NCBI GenBank assembly: GCA_025617745.1
Contig: CM046869.1
Span: forward strand, 4,922,244-4,986,243
Direction of reading: 5' to 3'
Source of the DNA: Heliocidaris erythrogramma
Lineage: Eukaryota > Echinodermata > Echinoidea > Camarodonta > Echinometridae
DNA: 64,000 bases
Each line of letters opens with the position of its first letter. Within the stretch, counting starts at the first letter, position 1. Below the pieces are notes generated by a model, which saw only the letters and a program-made list of their open reading frames with translations, made no database searches and had not been told where the DNA came from. The position numbers were made by a program, and so were the translations under genes. This document shows positions 45,480-57,779 of the stretch, in pieces.

Positions 45480-47025
45480 AACAATATAGCCCCTCTCTTT
45501 CCATGAGCATGTCGAGCGTAGGGGGTACATCCATACCAATTCCATGCGTACGCTATGGCTCAGTTTAGTTCTTTGTACTATCCTTTGTTGTCAATGATGC
45601 TGACTGAACTAATTCGGTTGTTAGTGAACGCAACGTGATGTCCTAATAAAGGAACTTGGAATTTTGGGAGGATCTAGGATGACTTTCAATTTGAGAGTCT
45701 GGCTTGAAGCTGGATCTTATTTGTTATGTTCAGTATATTCATATATAGAGAGCATCATCGAAGATTATATATCAAAACGAGATTATGGGAAAAAAGAATT
45801 ACGTTTCATTGATATGCTCTAAATGAAATAGCAAAAAACAAAAAGAAAATATAATAATGGCGCTAACTCTGCATGACATCACACACACCAAAAGCAAAAT
45901 TGAAAAAGGATAGGCAGAAACTTGGATATCACCACATAAAGATGTTCAGCATATCTGTCTATACAACTAAATAATGCAGATATATTTATAAATGATAAGA
46001 TGACTCCTAGCATCAGCCATTAACGAAGTGCGGATGTTGATTCAGCTACAGCTATATAGCAGGGGATGGTTACAAGACAGCGTTGATATCACCATGGTAA
46101 CGCGCTGTTATCTACTGAAGATAAAAACTCATTTTGGCGGAACTATGTACGTAAACATATAATGGGGATAAAATAGAAGGGTCGTGGATCTTATTTTGCA
46201 TTGTATTTCAAACTTGCTGTCCATCTCTATAACAACGAAACGGTAAATAATGATGTCTGTGATAATATGAATGTAAGAAAATTACTTAAATCTAGGCATT
46301 TATTGGAGAGTGCAACAATACATTAAGCGTGGCTATTCAAAAGACAGAAATTGTTGTATAAAGACAAAAGTACATCGTTTGGTCAAACGTTTATTTAGTT
46401 TCGATTCCGTTCCGATCTACCATTGATATAAACACAAAGTCCTATATTTCGAAAGATATGGCACTGCTGTGATATACATTACCACCATTGAGTCTGTACT
46501 GGGTAATGCAATTCGAAGATAAACAAATTGATACAAACGAGGATTATTGTTCTGAAGCTAATTGTAACCTATCTCTGTCAGAGCCATTGTAACCCACTGT
46601 GAAATTGACCACGGCTTTTGTTATTCTTCGATTTTACATTTGATCTTTTGAAAGCAACCACCGGTGTTTGGTTTGGCTTGATGACAGTTTAAGAGGTCAT
46701 TAATCGTTGTCTGGGCAAGATGGTTAAATGTTATTTTTTATAAGAAATCGTGTCGGCAGCATGAGCTGATTCTTCATCTGTATCTTTATGGTGAAGTGGA
46801 GGACCTCTTTCAAATTCAAAACAGAAAGCTTGAAGGAGCCCAAACATCTTAGTGTGGAAATCTGGGTCAAAGGATTTCTATTTCGTTGTCGACAGGTTTT
46901 AAAAAGACCGATGAGGCTCAGCGTTGAAAATACAATGTGTTTGAAGTACATGTACATGTATATATAGGGAGATATACTAGTACGATGGAAATATATAGTT
47001 ACTATATAATATGATTAAACTGCTT
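45480..47025. other. No recognisable gene
   Basis: AT-rich unique sequence. None of the frames here has a domain. Confidence 0.4.
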
Positions 47026-47029
47026 GTAG

Positions 47030-47031
<2 letters not shown>

Positions 47032-47067
<36 letters not shown>
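47032..47067. repeat. TA microsatellite
   Basis: About 17 uninterrupted TA units followed by CACACA. Confidence 0.95.
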
Positions 47068-47074
<7 letters not shown>

Positions 47075-47603
47075 GTTTTTCTGATATCGGGAGCATGAAA
47101 TATCCCAGTATATAATCTGCGCCATGATATAATCTTATCGACAAAACAGTGATGATATGTTGATCTTCAATGTACACTCATCGATATTCTTCAGTGATAT
47201 ATTTGGCCGTTTCAATTCCTCCGATTTAATTAGCTTGTGGATACAGAGCTCTTTATGTATTTTAGTTTTAGTTTTTTAAGTCTTTAGTACTAATAATCTA
47301 TATAACATAAATTTGTAACATACCTAGATTAAATTTAAAGAGAACTGTGCTAGCGCCATTAGCGTCCTTGGACGGTGTGTACGCTCTTTAAGTTTTCACC
47401 ATTATTATTGTTTTCAGTTTTATTTATTTATCGAAACCGAATATTATTTCCACTAAAATGTGTGTATAGGCCTATATATATTCTTCTTCTCTATAAATCG
47501 ACTCCGATCGAGGGTAATGCTTGCTTTGGGTGGGGAGGTGGGGTGCCTTTCATTTCTTCTCCCTGTGAGTTAGAGAGCCCAATCGAATAGGAATCTCGTT
47601 ATA

Positions 47604-47758
47604 CAGTGGGACCTCGATCGTTATAACAAACTCCTTGGAATCAAGGAAATTACCTCTTTATACTGAAACAATAGAATACAAAGAAATGGGACCGGCAAAA
47701 TTACCTTGTTATAATGATAGTTTGTTATATCAGTGTTCTTTATAACGAGGTTCCACTG
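47604..47758. mobile_element. Tigger/pogo-like MITE with TA duplication
   Basis: The ends CAGTGGGACCTCGATCGTTA and, in complement, CAGTGGAACCTCGTTATAAA are flanked by TA on both sides (47602-47603, 47759-47760). The interior of 155 bp has ATTACCTTGTTATAATG-like words. These words recur just outside (47768-47900), suggesting a second, decayed copy next to it. Confidence 0.75.
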
Positions 47759-47904
47759 TATAAGAGCTTCGTATAACAAGGTAATTTTGCTGGTCCCAGG
47801 TTTTCATGTTTTTTTTTTTTTACCCTGATATTAGGAGATTCCCGACGTTTATAACAAGGTAATTTTCATGATCACAAGGTCCTTGTTATAGTGAGTTTCC
47901 ATTG

Positions 47905-49130
47905 GAGTTGAAAGAGAGAAGCTCTTAAAATATTTAATTCTTTACAGGCACTTTGGTTTGACCCTTTCGGACAAGGGAACTAAAATTCTAAATTCAGTAG
48001 CAAACCTAAACTAGGGAAGCAGGAAATTCAAAGACAAAAAATAGTCCTGATGAATGATCATACGAAACAGAAAATGAAGTCGCTAAATACCTTAGTTCGC
48101 AGGGATAACGCTTTCTCAGTCTTAGCGGGTAAAACAGCGTCTGAATTCTAAGACTGCACATGTTCAAGATATTGCGCAATGATCAGAGTCCAGACAGGCT
48201 ATAATAGACGGACTCTTTCCCCTTTCCCATTGCCCCCTTGCGAAGTACAGTATCCGTACATGTAAAAACAAGGAGGTACTATGCCTCCTAGGTCGTACGA
48301 AGTATGTAATACTGCAAATGCATCGAATTGTAAGTAATTTCTGAACATTTTATAAGATAACTGTCCGAAAACTTCGTTATAGTCTGAGATGCCGATTAAA
48401 ATTTCATTTGGGTAAATATCACTAATAAACAGCGCGATGTTGCCTTTGCACCACACGCTCTGACCATGTGACGCTATCACTATCGGTGGTAGCAAGGAGG
48501 TACTAGGCCTAGTACCTCCTTGGTGGTAGTACGTCGACTTCTTGCCATTTGAGACTTGGCGGGGGTCTATCGGGTCTACAATCGTACACAAAGACCTACT
48601 TCATTTGTAGATCTATGTTGTGACTCTTTTTTTTTTAAACAGATGCCAAATCTATAAAAATGTAACAACTCACAGGGAAGTCCCCCTTCCCCTTTCCCCG
48701 AAAAAAGGGCAGAGAAGTCGAGGCATGTATGCATTTTCTTTTCCTTGGCACTCGGACTAAGTTTCAGTTTTCAGTTCTCACTCAACGTGGAGAATATCTC
48801 ATGAAATGTTCAGATATTACTTGCCTTATAAATTGTGTTAAGATTACTGACAAATCCATCTCGCACAATTGCATCCACAGAATGAGACATTAAACATTAA
48901 AACAAATTACACATGTATTGACAGAGTTAATCAGAAAACGTGTTTGTAGATTGGACACACTTCAGATTTAGACTTCTAATACAATTTATCGCCGCCACCC
49001 CCCCCCCCCCCCCCAATAATTGTATTTCATTTTCACTTATAAACGGCAAAACATTTACATAAAAATTGGGAAATGGCTTTAATCAAGAGACAAACTAAAG
49101 ATATTTTTTATCAATTAAATTATTCTGGTA
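47905..49130. other. No recognisable gene; palindrome and poly-C inside
   Basis: A 130-codon open frame on the minus strand (48199-48591) has no recognisable domain and runs through a palindrome, so it is not called. A poly-C run lies at 48998-49014. Confidence 0.4.
48493..48522. repeat. Perfect 30-bp palindrome
   Basis: The half-site is CAAGGAGGTACTAGG; the second half is its exact complement with no loop. A partial copy of the left half (CAAGGAGGTACTA) lies near 48270. Confidence 0.9.
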
Positions 49131-49134
49131 CAGG

Positions 49135-49370
49135 CACTATGAACATGACGAACAAAGAAGCGGACAATTTATGCTGCTCCTCATTGTACCCTTCACAATT
49201 GCACTGGTTAACAAAAGAACATCCATTCATTGCTATCCTGTAAAAATATGTAGAACAGGTGTCACATAATAGCAGTGAAGGGATGTCCTTTTGTTTACTA
49301 GAGCTATTGTGGAGGGTACAATGAGGAGCTGCATAAATTGTCCGCTCTCTTTGTCACCGTGTTCATAGTG
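49135..49370. mobile_element. Palindromic MITE, copy 1 (CACTATGAAC ends)
   Basis: The left arm CACTATGAAC, then AAAGAAGCGGACAATTTATG, then GCTCCTCATTGTACCC is mirrored on the right with a few mismatches. A second copy of the family lies at 62140-62390. Confidence 0.8.
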
Positions 49371-49785
49371 AGGTAGGACATGTAAATGCTTTGTTATCAT
49401 AATACCCGCTCGGAAAAAGGAAAGGTAAGGCTCACTACGCAGATAATTTAAAATTACAAAAAAAATCTTGACCTGGTTTACAAAGGAAAAACAAAACGAA
49501 TTTTAGTGAAAAAAAATAAATATCACCGACGGGATATTGTGTATAAAAATACATCTTTGAAGAATTTGTTATCACCTTTATTTGAATAACATGTGGGGAT
49601 AATCATAGCCTCAAAGTTAGGGGCAGATGACTGGTAGATTGCGTCCTGGTACGAGTCAAAATTAATTATCCATTTTGACTTCACAATAAATTATATTTCA
49701 AAAACACGCGCCATGGCAGCTCTAAAATATAAAATAAAAATAGATTTTATTTAGCAGTCGATAATCAGCGCCAGGCGAGAAGACA

Positions 49786-50500
49786 ATGATGATGACAATG
49801 ACAATGATTTTATTTCCCATGTCACCCCTTCCAGGGTATTGGAGAAACAATAATTCAATAATTAAAAAAGCTATGAAACAAAGCTAAACTACAACAAAAC
49901 AACCCAAAATATAGTAGGTGCACCAATCAGTATATACATTGTATATACATATTTGAATATTATATATTGTACAATATTTAAGCATGGAGGGACATTATCC
50001 CCCGACAGAATTTCGCTAGATTAGTTAAAACCTTCATATCTTTAGAATTAAACAATTATTGCTCCATTTTCAATGAACTTGGTCTGTTTCGGAAGCACGG
50101 TTTTACAAATCTCTTTCTCATAGCATCTGTTGCCGAGCATTAAAAAATATAATGAAATTCATCCCCAATCTTATTTTGCCTGCACAACGTACAAATTCTG
50201 TCTTTTCTTGCAATATTGACATACATGTACATGTATCTACCAGTTTCAACAGGAAGTTTAGGATTTGAGCAACGAAATTTCGACAAATGATTTGAAAAAG
50301 GTAATTTGATAAGGTAGTTTTCAAGACCAACATTGTTCTTCAAAATTCTATAATTACTGCAATACGTCCTTTCATGGATATTACTTCTCCAATTTTGCGA
50401 ATAAATGTCTCTTAATCTCAATCTAATCGCTGAACTAAACCATGAATAAGAAACATTTCTGTTGTCATAAAATATATTAGACATACCAATCTCGTGGGAC
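49786..50500 (-). pseudogene. LINE 3' fragment: end of reverse-transcriptase protein with CxxC..H..C remnant
   Basis: The minus-strand frame gives W-F-S-S-A-I-R-L-R-L-R-D-I, N-H-L-S-K-F-R-C, then C-T-L-C-R-Q-N-K-I-G-D-E-F-H-Y-I-F, a stop (50140-50142), C-S-A-T-D-A-M-R-K-R-F, another stop, and L-T-N-L-A-K-F-C-R-G-I. This is the usual C-terminus of many invertebrate LINE proteins (C-x2-C, I-G-D-E-x-H, C). Two in-frame stops show it is dead. The element ends near GGGAAATAAAATCATTGTCA at about 49795-49830 with a short ATTGTC/ATC tandem tail. The RT catalytic region is absent. Confidence 0.75.
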
Positions 50501-50659
50501 TACGTTCAATATATAATAACCATGGGGAAGAATAAATAGCTTTGTCATGTAAAAGTTTCAAAATATTACAAACTGTATTTTGCTAATTTTAGCCTCTTTA
50601 CCATGCCATTAACAGAAGGAGATGAGGCATTCGCGCACTTTCTCGATAGGCTAGGAAAT

Positions 50660-50860
50660 CTATGAAAGCCTCAGCGGCCAGCTCCCGATAGCGTCTCGAT
50701 AGCTTCCCGGTAGCTTACCGCTAGCTTCTCGCTTCGGCGGTAGCTTACCGATGGCTTCCCGTTATTTTTGCTATGGGTACGGAACCGGACAAAATGAACC
50801 GCGGGGAGCTCCCGATCGGGCTATCGAGACCTTCCCTTCCCTTCCCGTACCGAAGTGCCA
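50660..50860. repeat. GC-rich patch with repeated CGATAGC/GTAGCTTACCG words
   Basis: CGATAGCTTCCCGGTAGCTT-like words repeat several times between 50683 and 50762, and GGCTATCGAGACC at 50816 is the inverted match of GTCTCGATAGC at 50693. The patch stands out from its AT-rich surroundings. No coding signal or known family. Confidence 0.5.
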
Positions 50861-50869
50861 AAACTTTTA

Positions 50870-51820
50870 CACGGTAGTGTACATTTAATCGCCAAGAAAC
50901 TCCTGGTAAAAACCTAGGACTAGACTCTTGCGATCGTTATTTGGTAATCGGTTGATCGCATTGTATGTAGGGATGACAATATAGAAGCAAATGGGACATA
51001 ATTGGTTGTGATTAAACGTGTGCTATGAGATGTCATCACGAATATTAGACAAGGATATCAAATACAACAATGAAAGCCAATATCAGGAGCAGAAAACAAC
51101 GCATCACCATATAATTTACGCGTTACGATCACATCCCAAATGAAATGGTTTCAGACCGAATTGTCACTCATTGTCATTATGTTGCAATGGCAGCAATGGG
51201 CTCATTGTATGTACATCAAAGAAATATGACATGCACCAAAGTTTTCATGATGAATAGTATAATTTGACATGCACATTAAGCTCAACGGCACACGCGGTAA
51301 TTACACCTTAATCTTTACGAATGCATAAAAAATGACAAATGTGTATTTACTATCTAGCATTTTCATTAGCTACATTTATAGCTCATTGTATGCTCGATAT
51401 GACACAATTCTTATACAATTTCACTTGATGAATAATAGTATGCGTGCGACAAGCGGATCAAGCTTATGGAGCAGATCTATACGCGTTATCTATGCGATAA
51501 TATAATATTCACGAATATAATTATCATGAATGTAATAATTGTGCGTCCATTATGATTCGAAGTGCAATAATGAACTCGTTGTATGCATAATAAGTATCAC
51601 AAAAGAAGAGATCAGCAACGAGTTTTCAATATTTCGTTCGACATACTGTAGATACACAGTAAAGTTTTAGAAGAGAGAAAATAAATGTGTAACCATACCG
51701 TTGTCCCATACTTTCACCAATAAAGTTGAAGTTCACAGCTAAGGCCACCTGATCATTTCATATAGACGTATAGCCATGATAACGCCGTCAGAGCTTTGAT
51801 CACACTATATATATACACCA
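50870..51820. other. No recognisable feature
   Basis: AT-rich, without supported exons or repeats. Confidence 0.4.
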
Positions 51821-51827
51821 CGAAAAT

Positions 51828-51921
51828 TATGCTTTGAACAATTATTCACATTTAACATTATTTTTCACATTTAACATTACATATAATGTTAAATATGAAT
51901 AATTATCGTTAAAAGCATTAT
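51828..51921. repeat. Imperfect AT-rich palindrome
   Basis: ATGCTTTGAACAATTATTCA, then CATTTAACATT on the left faces AATGTTAAATATGAATAATT, then AAAAGCAT on the right, with a small duplicated ATTTTTCACATTTAAC in the middle. Confidence 0.7.
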
Positions 51922-51949
51922 TTTCATAGTATCTATAATATATATACTT

Positions 51950-54900
51950 GGTATAACATGTGGGGAAAAAACCACTAAGGACCCCATTGGAAATCTCTAA
52001 TCATCAGCTTTGTGTTTACATATGACAAGAGCATGAAGAGCAGACGCATTTCCACACTGTTGGTGGTGGTTTGATGAGTTCTACTTTGATACCCGATCAC
52101 GATATATAGATATACATGTATATATATATATATATACATGTATAGTTAAAAGGGAGTTTCAATTGCCTTGTGCATCACTTATTGAAATGTGGGAAGTTGA
52201 CAATGACATAGAGCCTATTCACACTCACTTCGTTAGAGCGGTTAGAGCCGAACATGACTTCTACAGGACAGGATACAGTATATCGTCGATACAACGTAAT
52301 CACTTCCTTTTCACATCCACCTGCTGACAATATTAGAGTGCATGACCAGATATAATTATGATCATTTATGTTCCCCTCCCCAAGAATTAAAAACGCAAGA
52401 TATTTACAAGAAAAGGACGAATGTATATATTCGACGTGGTGTTAGAGTATAGTTGGTGGGGGGTGAAATTCACAATGTATTGGATAACGTAGATAATCGA
52501 TTGAATGAATATAGTAAATATTCACATTTTCATGAATTTACATATTTGTAAATTCAAGATTTTTCTTTCTGAAAACTACACATCATTAATACGATCATAT
52601 AGAAAATCAGTTCATGATGATAATGATATGCCGTTTTGGGTTTAACGGCTGCGCTTTTCATAATGAAATATTATTCCCCCTATCTGCAATGGAAATTATC
52701 ACTCTGTCGTTCTCGAACCCAGACAGATTAAATCAATTCATGAATAGAAATAAACCAGCAATTCTGTATTACCTTGCAGATAATTGTGTGTCTATACTCT
52801 TGTCTAGCCACATATCAAACATTGAAGCATTGAAGCATTGCCTATAATAATTATACACATAAACTGTGAATATTTCTCTGACACGCAAATTAATGGGCTG
52901 AAACAATGTCAATATACCTTCGTGTGACTTTATACCAGACGCTTATGAGCAGTGGCGGATCAACATAGGAGGAAAATCCCCCCCCCCCCTCTTGAAACCC
53001 ATCTGGCATAACATGACCCCTTTATTGTGTACATTTACGGCACTGTGCCCACTCTTTTACAAAATCTTGGATCGTGATCCGTACGACATATGTCTCTTAT
53101 CCATAAATTTTCATCCACGAATGAAAAATCTCTTGATATTTATAATCATGACTATAGGTATAGTGATAGCAGAAAGCACCATTGTTTAATGGCCATATTG
53201 CGAGTTTCTTGATTTTGGGATAAAATATGTGGAAAAACATAATGTCGTACGGGACATACGCATTGCACGGAATTACCCATAACCGGATTTAATTGTAAGG
53301 CAGAATATTATATGTATGCAGGTATTGAGCGAATTATTATTACCACAATATCAAGATAAGTACGTGAAGGAGGTTATCTTATCTGTTTTTGTGATTACGA
53401 AGAACACTGTACCGCCATCTGGTAGGGATGTAGTATTAGTTGCCTATAATTTATGACATATATTGAATTTCTCTGAATTTTACAGGTATATGTCTCTATG
53501 ATTACTATTTCGTTATGAACTGGAGGGATTCATTCATGACATGCATTCAAAAATGTAATATAGGTCTAAAATTCTTTTTTTTATATTGTTCATCAACATG
53601 GAATCGTTCGGTAAGAAAGCGAAATATATTATTGACATCGAACATGAATAGAGTCATATTTCCGAAATATTGCAAGTGTGCTGTTTAGTCCAAATTTATT
53701 TCATTTCATTTGTACAAATTATAGTTCATAAATGATATTGGTGATATAAAAACACAAATCCTGGGTGAAACATCAGAGATATTCTGAATGCAGCCTTGAT
53801 AAAAAACACCTCTGTTTTAATTATGGGCTGCGGAACCAGGGGTGGGGGCTGCAACCCCTCCCCCACCCCCCACACTTTTTGGAGTAAACACTTTCATAAA
53901 ATCCCGAAGATCCGATGGTTACTGTAAAAAAAGAGCCTTGTGCAAAGGACTTTGAGTTAACTGTCAAAAATGGTTTTAACATTTTAGCAGACGATACCAA
54001 TTTACAAAAAAAATGTCCATTTCTATTATGCATTATGCCGAGCCTGGAGCAGCCTAGCTATCCATAATTGAATCGTTCGAAATGTCAGATAGTTTATAGT
54101 CCATTCCAGCATTGTTACCCGGGGAAACTCGTTTAATTCTGATGCCCACATTAATCATTCTACAACAATGGCATAAGCTAGAGTTCCCATAATGGGTTGG
54201 GGAATAGCGATAAACTCTTACAAGATTTTTTTGCATCAATTTTAAAGAGATGATTTGTTATCTTAATGGCTACACGTCCATTAACAGGTATTTGTACGAT
54301 ATAATACTTACAGAATGCAGAATTGAATAGACATATTTATGCAGGTTGCTGACACTTGCCATAAACGTATCGAAAATATCATCTTTGAATTATAAATGAC
54401 CCCTTGTGTTACATCTAAAGCTACTCTAGAAAATAACGAGATGGCGCTCCCTACGAAGTTGTTGTCAATGAAATGCTGATATGTATCAAGCTAATACAGG
54501 CCTACATAATTATTTTTGATATAGCACCAATGCCATTTTCCAATAGAAATAGAAGAAAATGCAACGTAAAATACCCGAGCGTCATATCAAATGAATATCT
54601 TTTTGTATTCACATAATTTATGCAAAAAAAGAAATACTCAAGAAAGGGGCTCTTATGATAGACAAGAGAACAAGTGAAATTGATGACATTTCGAAAGGGG
54701 TAGGGGTGTTGAATAACATGAATAAGGGTATATGAAAGCTTCTCATCAGGGAAAGAAAACAAAAATCTGCGACATAATAAGTTCGTGTTTAACCTCTACA
54801 TTAAGCTTCTTTTCAGCAGGTGTAGTCTAGTTGAGCGTATACATACACTTTACACAGTAGGCCTAACATGGCAAGGAATAAAGCTCATCCCGTTTCATCA

Positions 54901-55785
54901 GGACCGCCCATTTTAATGGAAGGAGCATGCACCAGCGCGCCAATAAGAAAATGCAACAATTGCAATTGATGATGATTTTGCAGTGGAAAAAACACCATTC
55001 AATGAGATATTATCAACTATTAACTGCTTCACTTCAGTACGGATCTGGTCTAGTGGCGATATTGTGATTGTACATTGTATAAAATTATAGTTTGTGAAAC
55101 CAAAAGCATTTGAACCGGACGAAGTTCATCTCATTTTAATACTTACAGATGAAAGGTACTTCTATGTCGCTGAATCTGCAGGGGGTGGGCAGTGGGTGAT
55201 GGTTATTAAACTCACCATCCAATTGATAAACAATCACTTAGAATTCCGTATTCGTTTTCATCCTAAATAATCTAATCTACATGCTTGCCGATTTCATCCT
55301 CTTCGTTCAATTATTTACAATGATATATTAGGTTATTTACAATGATTTGCAAAATTTATTTAATAAGACTGATTTTAGATTTTTTTTCTCTATTAGATAC
55401 TCTGCATCACGTTGACATCAAAACAATCTTTCTTTGAGGCTCAAACATTTTCAATTTAATTTTCAGCTATAATGCTTGTCGATTTGCTTCCTCTCCTCTC
55501 CATTGTTCATCAGATACTTGCAAAATATTTTAATAAAACTGATTTCATGATATTTTTGATTCTATATTTTACGCCCTGTTCTTCTCATAACAATATTTCC
55601 TCGAGAATTGAAAGATCTAGAAGGATGATGGTTTTAGAGATCGATACTGAGCGTTCTTTGCTCATCACACAAGGTCACCAGAAGGTTAATTTGATTTGAG
55701 ACGAACTATCAAACACAAACGAAGAGAATCTGTCGAACCCCAAGCGAGTGTCGTCACAGAAAGTGAGCACGAATCATCGTCTGCA
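51950..55785. other. Long AT-rich stretch without recognised genes
   Basis: It holds one isolated hAT-like end (CAGTGGCGGATC at 52950, next to a C-run at 52979-52989) and a C-rich GGCTGCGGAACCAGG patch at 53826-53872, likely another transposon end. No frame shows a known domain. Confidence 0.4.
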
Positions 55786-55791
55786 TGTTTG

Positions 55792-55846
55792 GAGCCAGAA
55801 GAGCGTTAACTCATATACTTTAACAGAGTTAACGCCCTTCTGGCTC
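55792..55846. repeat. Short hairpin repeat, copy 3 (best preserved)
   Basis: The arms are 21 bp with one mismatch; the left arm starts GAGCCAGAAGAGCGTTAA and the loop is ATATACTTTAACA. It is the same family as 36685-36747 and 19117-19165. The flanks of the copies are unrelated. Confidence 0.8.
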
Positions 55847-55859
55847 TTAACAGACGATA

Positions 55860-56900
55860 TGAAGATGTCAAATGTTTATTTTAAACACGTAAAGGTTGGG
55901 TTACATCGGGATGAGAAGATCAATGTCACTATCAAGATGATGGACACGCACAGGTGCAAAACATTGAAGTTCTTTCTTTGTACATGCAATGCAATATGTA
56001 TGTGCAGAGAGATTTGCCTTTGATGGGATCATATCGTAAACAAGCAGACTATAATGTGAATGAGTAGAATAATTTCTCTTGAATTAAATCTATTTAAAAT
56101 AACAAAGGGCAGAACTTTATACTCTGTAGGAAATGTTCATAAAATGAAAATCGGATCGCCCTGGAATATCTTCATTACGCACAAGGGGGGCAGCCATCTA
56201 TTTTTCTGTTCTGTTCATTTCTTCCATTTTTTCCTGGGGGAGTGTGTTGATATTGATGAGAGGATAGCCCTTAAACGAAATCAAACCAATTTCATATGTT
56301 TGATTTAAACTGAGCTTAGCAAATTTGCATCATTAACCACAGATTATGTCAATATTCGTGAGAAAACTGAGATGGCACATTCCCCATACAAAGGGATGAA
56401 TGACTATACTATAACATGACTCAATGCAAAGTATGTCACGAGGTTATATTAAAGTTATATATAATCGAATTGATTGTACACTATCTAATTCTGTTTTAGC
56501 TTATGCACTGGTGAATCTAAATCTTCAAACTCCAATATTTTTGATCAGATATGGAGAAATGATCAAAATAATATTCCGGTGTCAACTTGTTAAAAAACAT
56601 GTCACATATCTCCGTGTCACCTGTTTAAACATTTAACATGGGCAGACGGCTTCCGATAATGAAAACTGTGCAAAACATACCATCTGTTCCATCAAATACA
56701 ATGTTGCCATGGTGATACTGACATTTCATCCACTGCAGAGCAAACATATAGTCTTTGCAGACATTGCAAAAATATTGACATTAGGCTCTTCTGCATAACA
56801 CTATGTAGATGCATTAGGCGCTATATACTAAAAATATGTTTATGTAGCGTATAATAAAATATAATATATAATATATCATATTATATTTACAGATAATGAT
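55860..56900. other. No recognisable gene
   Basis: AT-rich. None of the frames here shows a known domain. Confidence 0.4.
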
Positions 56901-56909
56901 ATTACCCCC

Positions 56910-57163
56910 GCACACAATAATATTTATACATCTTCTCCACTCCCTGGGGAGCATTCCAGCCAGGTGCCTTTTACAGACTCTAAACAAACCACAATGAATT
57001 TCGCGACCTACCGAATACCTGCATGGCACCTGGGTGGAGAGGAGGAATGTATATAAAATGTTTTGCTCAAGGGCTTAAGGACATAAGTGCCGTGCTGGGG
57101 AACGAACCCATGACCTTCGCATCTGCAGCCCAGTGTTTAAACCACTCGACTACGACACCTCTA
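56910..57163 (-). repeat. tRNA-derived SINE, second copy
   Basis: The minus-strand head GTCGTAGTCGAGTGGTTTAA and B-box GGGTTCGTTCCCC (near 57105) match the head of the SINE at 4025. The body shares CCAGGTGC-AT and GAGTGGAGAAG-type words, and the 3' end is ATAAATATTATT. The B-box is mutated (GGTTCGTTCC). Confidence 0.7.
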
Positions 57164-57169
57164 TTATAT

Positions 57170-57630
57170 GAAAATGATGGCTATTATACGAAATGACAGA
57201 TCCACCAATCGATGTAAACAAACGGAAAAGAAAAACGTAGACACTGATTGGTCCAATGCTTTAGAAGAGCACTGCTTTCAGTCGATAATTCTTTGATAGG
57301 GTTGAAGAAAGGAATGGTGTGGTGTTGTCAAGGACACACAGAATCGAAGTTAAATTTCTTATCATAAGTATCACTAACATTCGAAAATAATGAGTTCGTG
57401 ACTGAACTGTACTGTAAATATTTGGGAGAAATCATGAAACTAGCAATATCACAAGCAAAGGATTCCAAATTACAGGTATTACCTATTACTTATTCCCGGA
57501 TGTATGGAAGTCTGCAGCCACGTTCAACAGACCGCTTCAGTAATGTAAGCAAATTTTATACATACCTTTCAAACAAAGGTTGTTCTTGACAACCTGAAAG
57601 CTTGCCGGACATAGCAACACATAATGTATG
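57170..57630. other. No recognisable gene
   Basis: AT-rich. The frame at 57398-57589 has no domain and no clear splice sites. Confidence 0.4.
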
Positions 57631-57634
57631 CAAA

Positions 57635-57771
57635 CTGGGCAACGTTTAATCAAACCATCATAAGTACAAGTCGTTGATATCTCATTGAAACGCATGTTAA
57701 TTTTGATACACGCGTTTCAATGGGATGTCGGCGAACTTGTACTTATGACTGCTTGATGAAACGCTGCCCTG
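57635..57771. mobile_element. Palindromic foldback MITE, related family
   Basis: The ends CTGGGCAACGTTTAATCAA and, in complement, CCAGGGCAGCGTTTCATCAA are inverted, with inner arms ATAAGTACAAGT and ACTTGTACTTAT. The terminal GCGTTTCATCAAG matches the foldbacks at 23945 and 41906, but the interior is unrelated. Confidence 0.8.
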
Positions 57772-57779
57772 GATTCCAA

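Noticed and set aside
45334-45534. Open frame across the tRNA-like sequence
   Set aside because: Its A-Q-L-A-E-H-W-S and G-P-G-F-E-S words are what a translated tRNA sequence gives; not a protein gene.
48199-48591. 130-codon open frame on the minus strand
   Set aside because: No recognisable domain, no splice or codon-use support, and it reads through a perfect palindrome.
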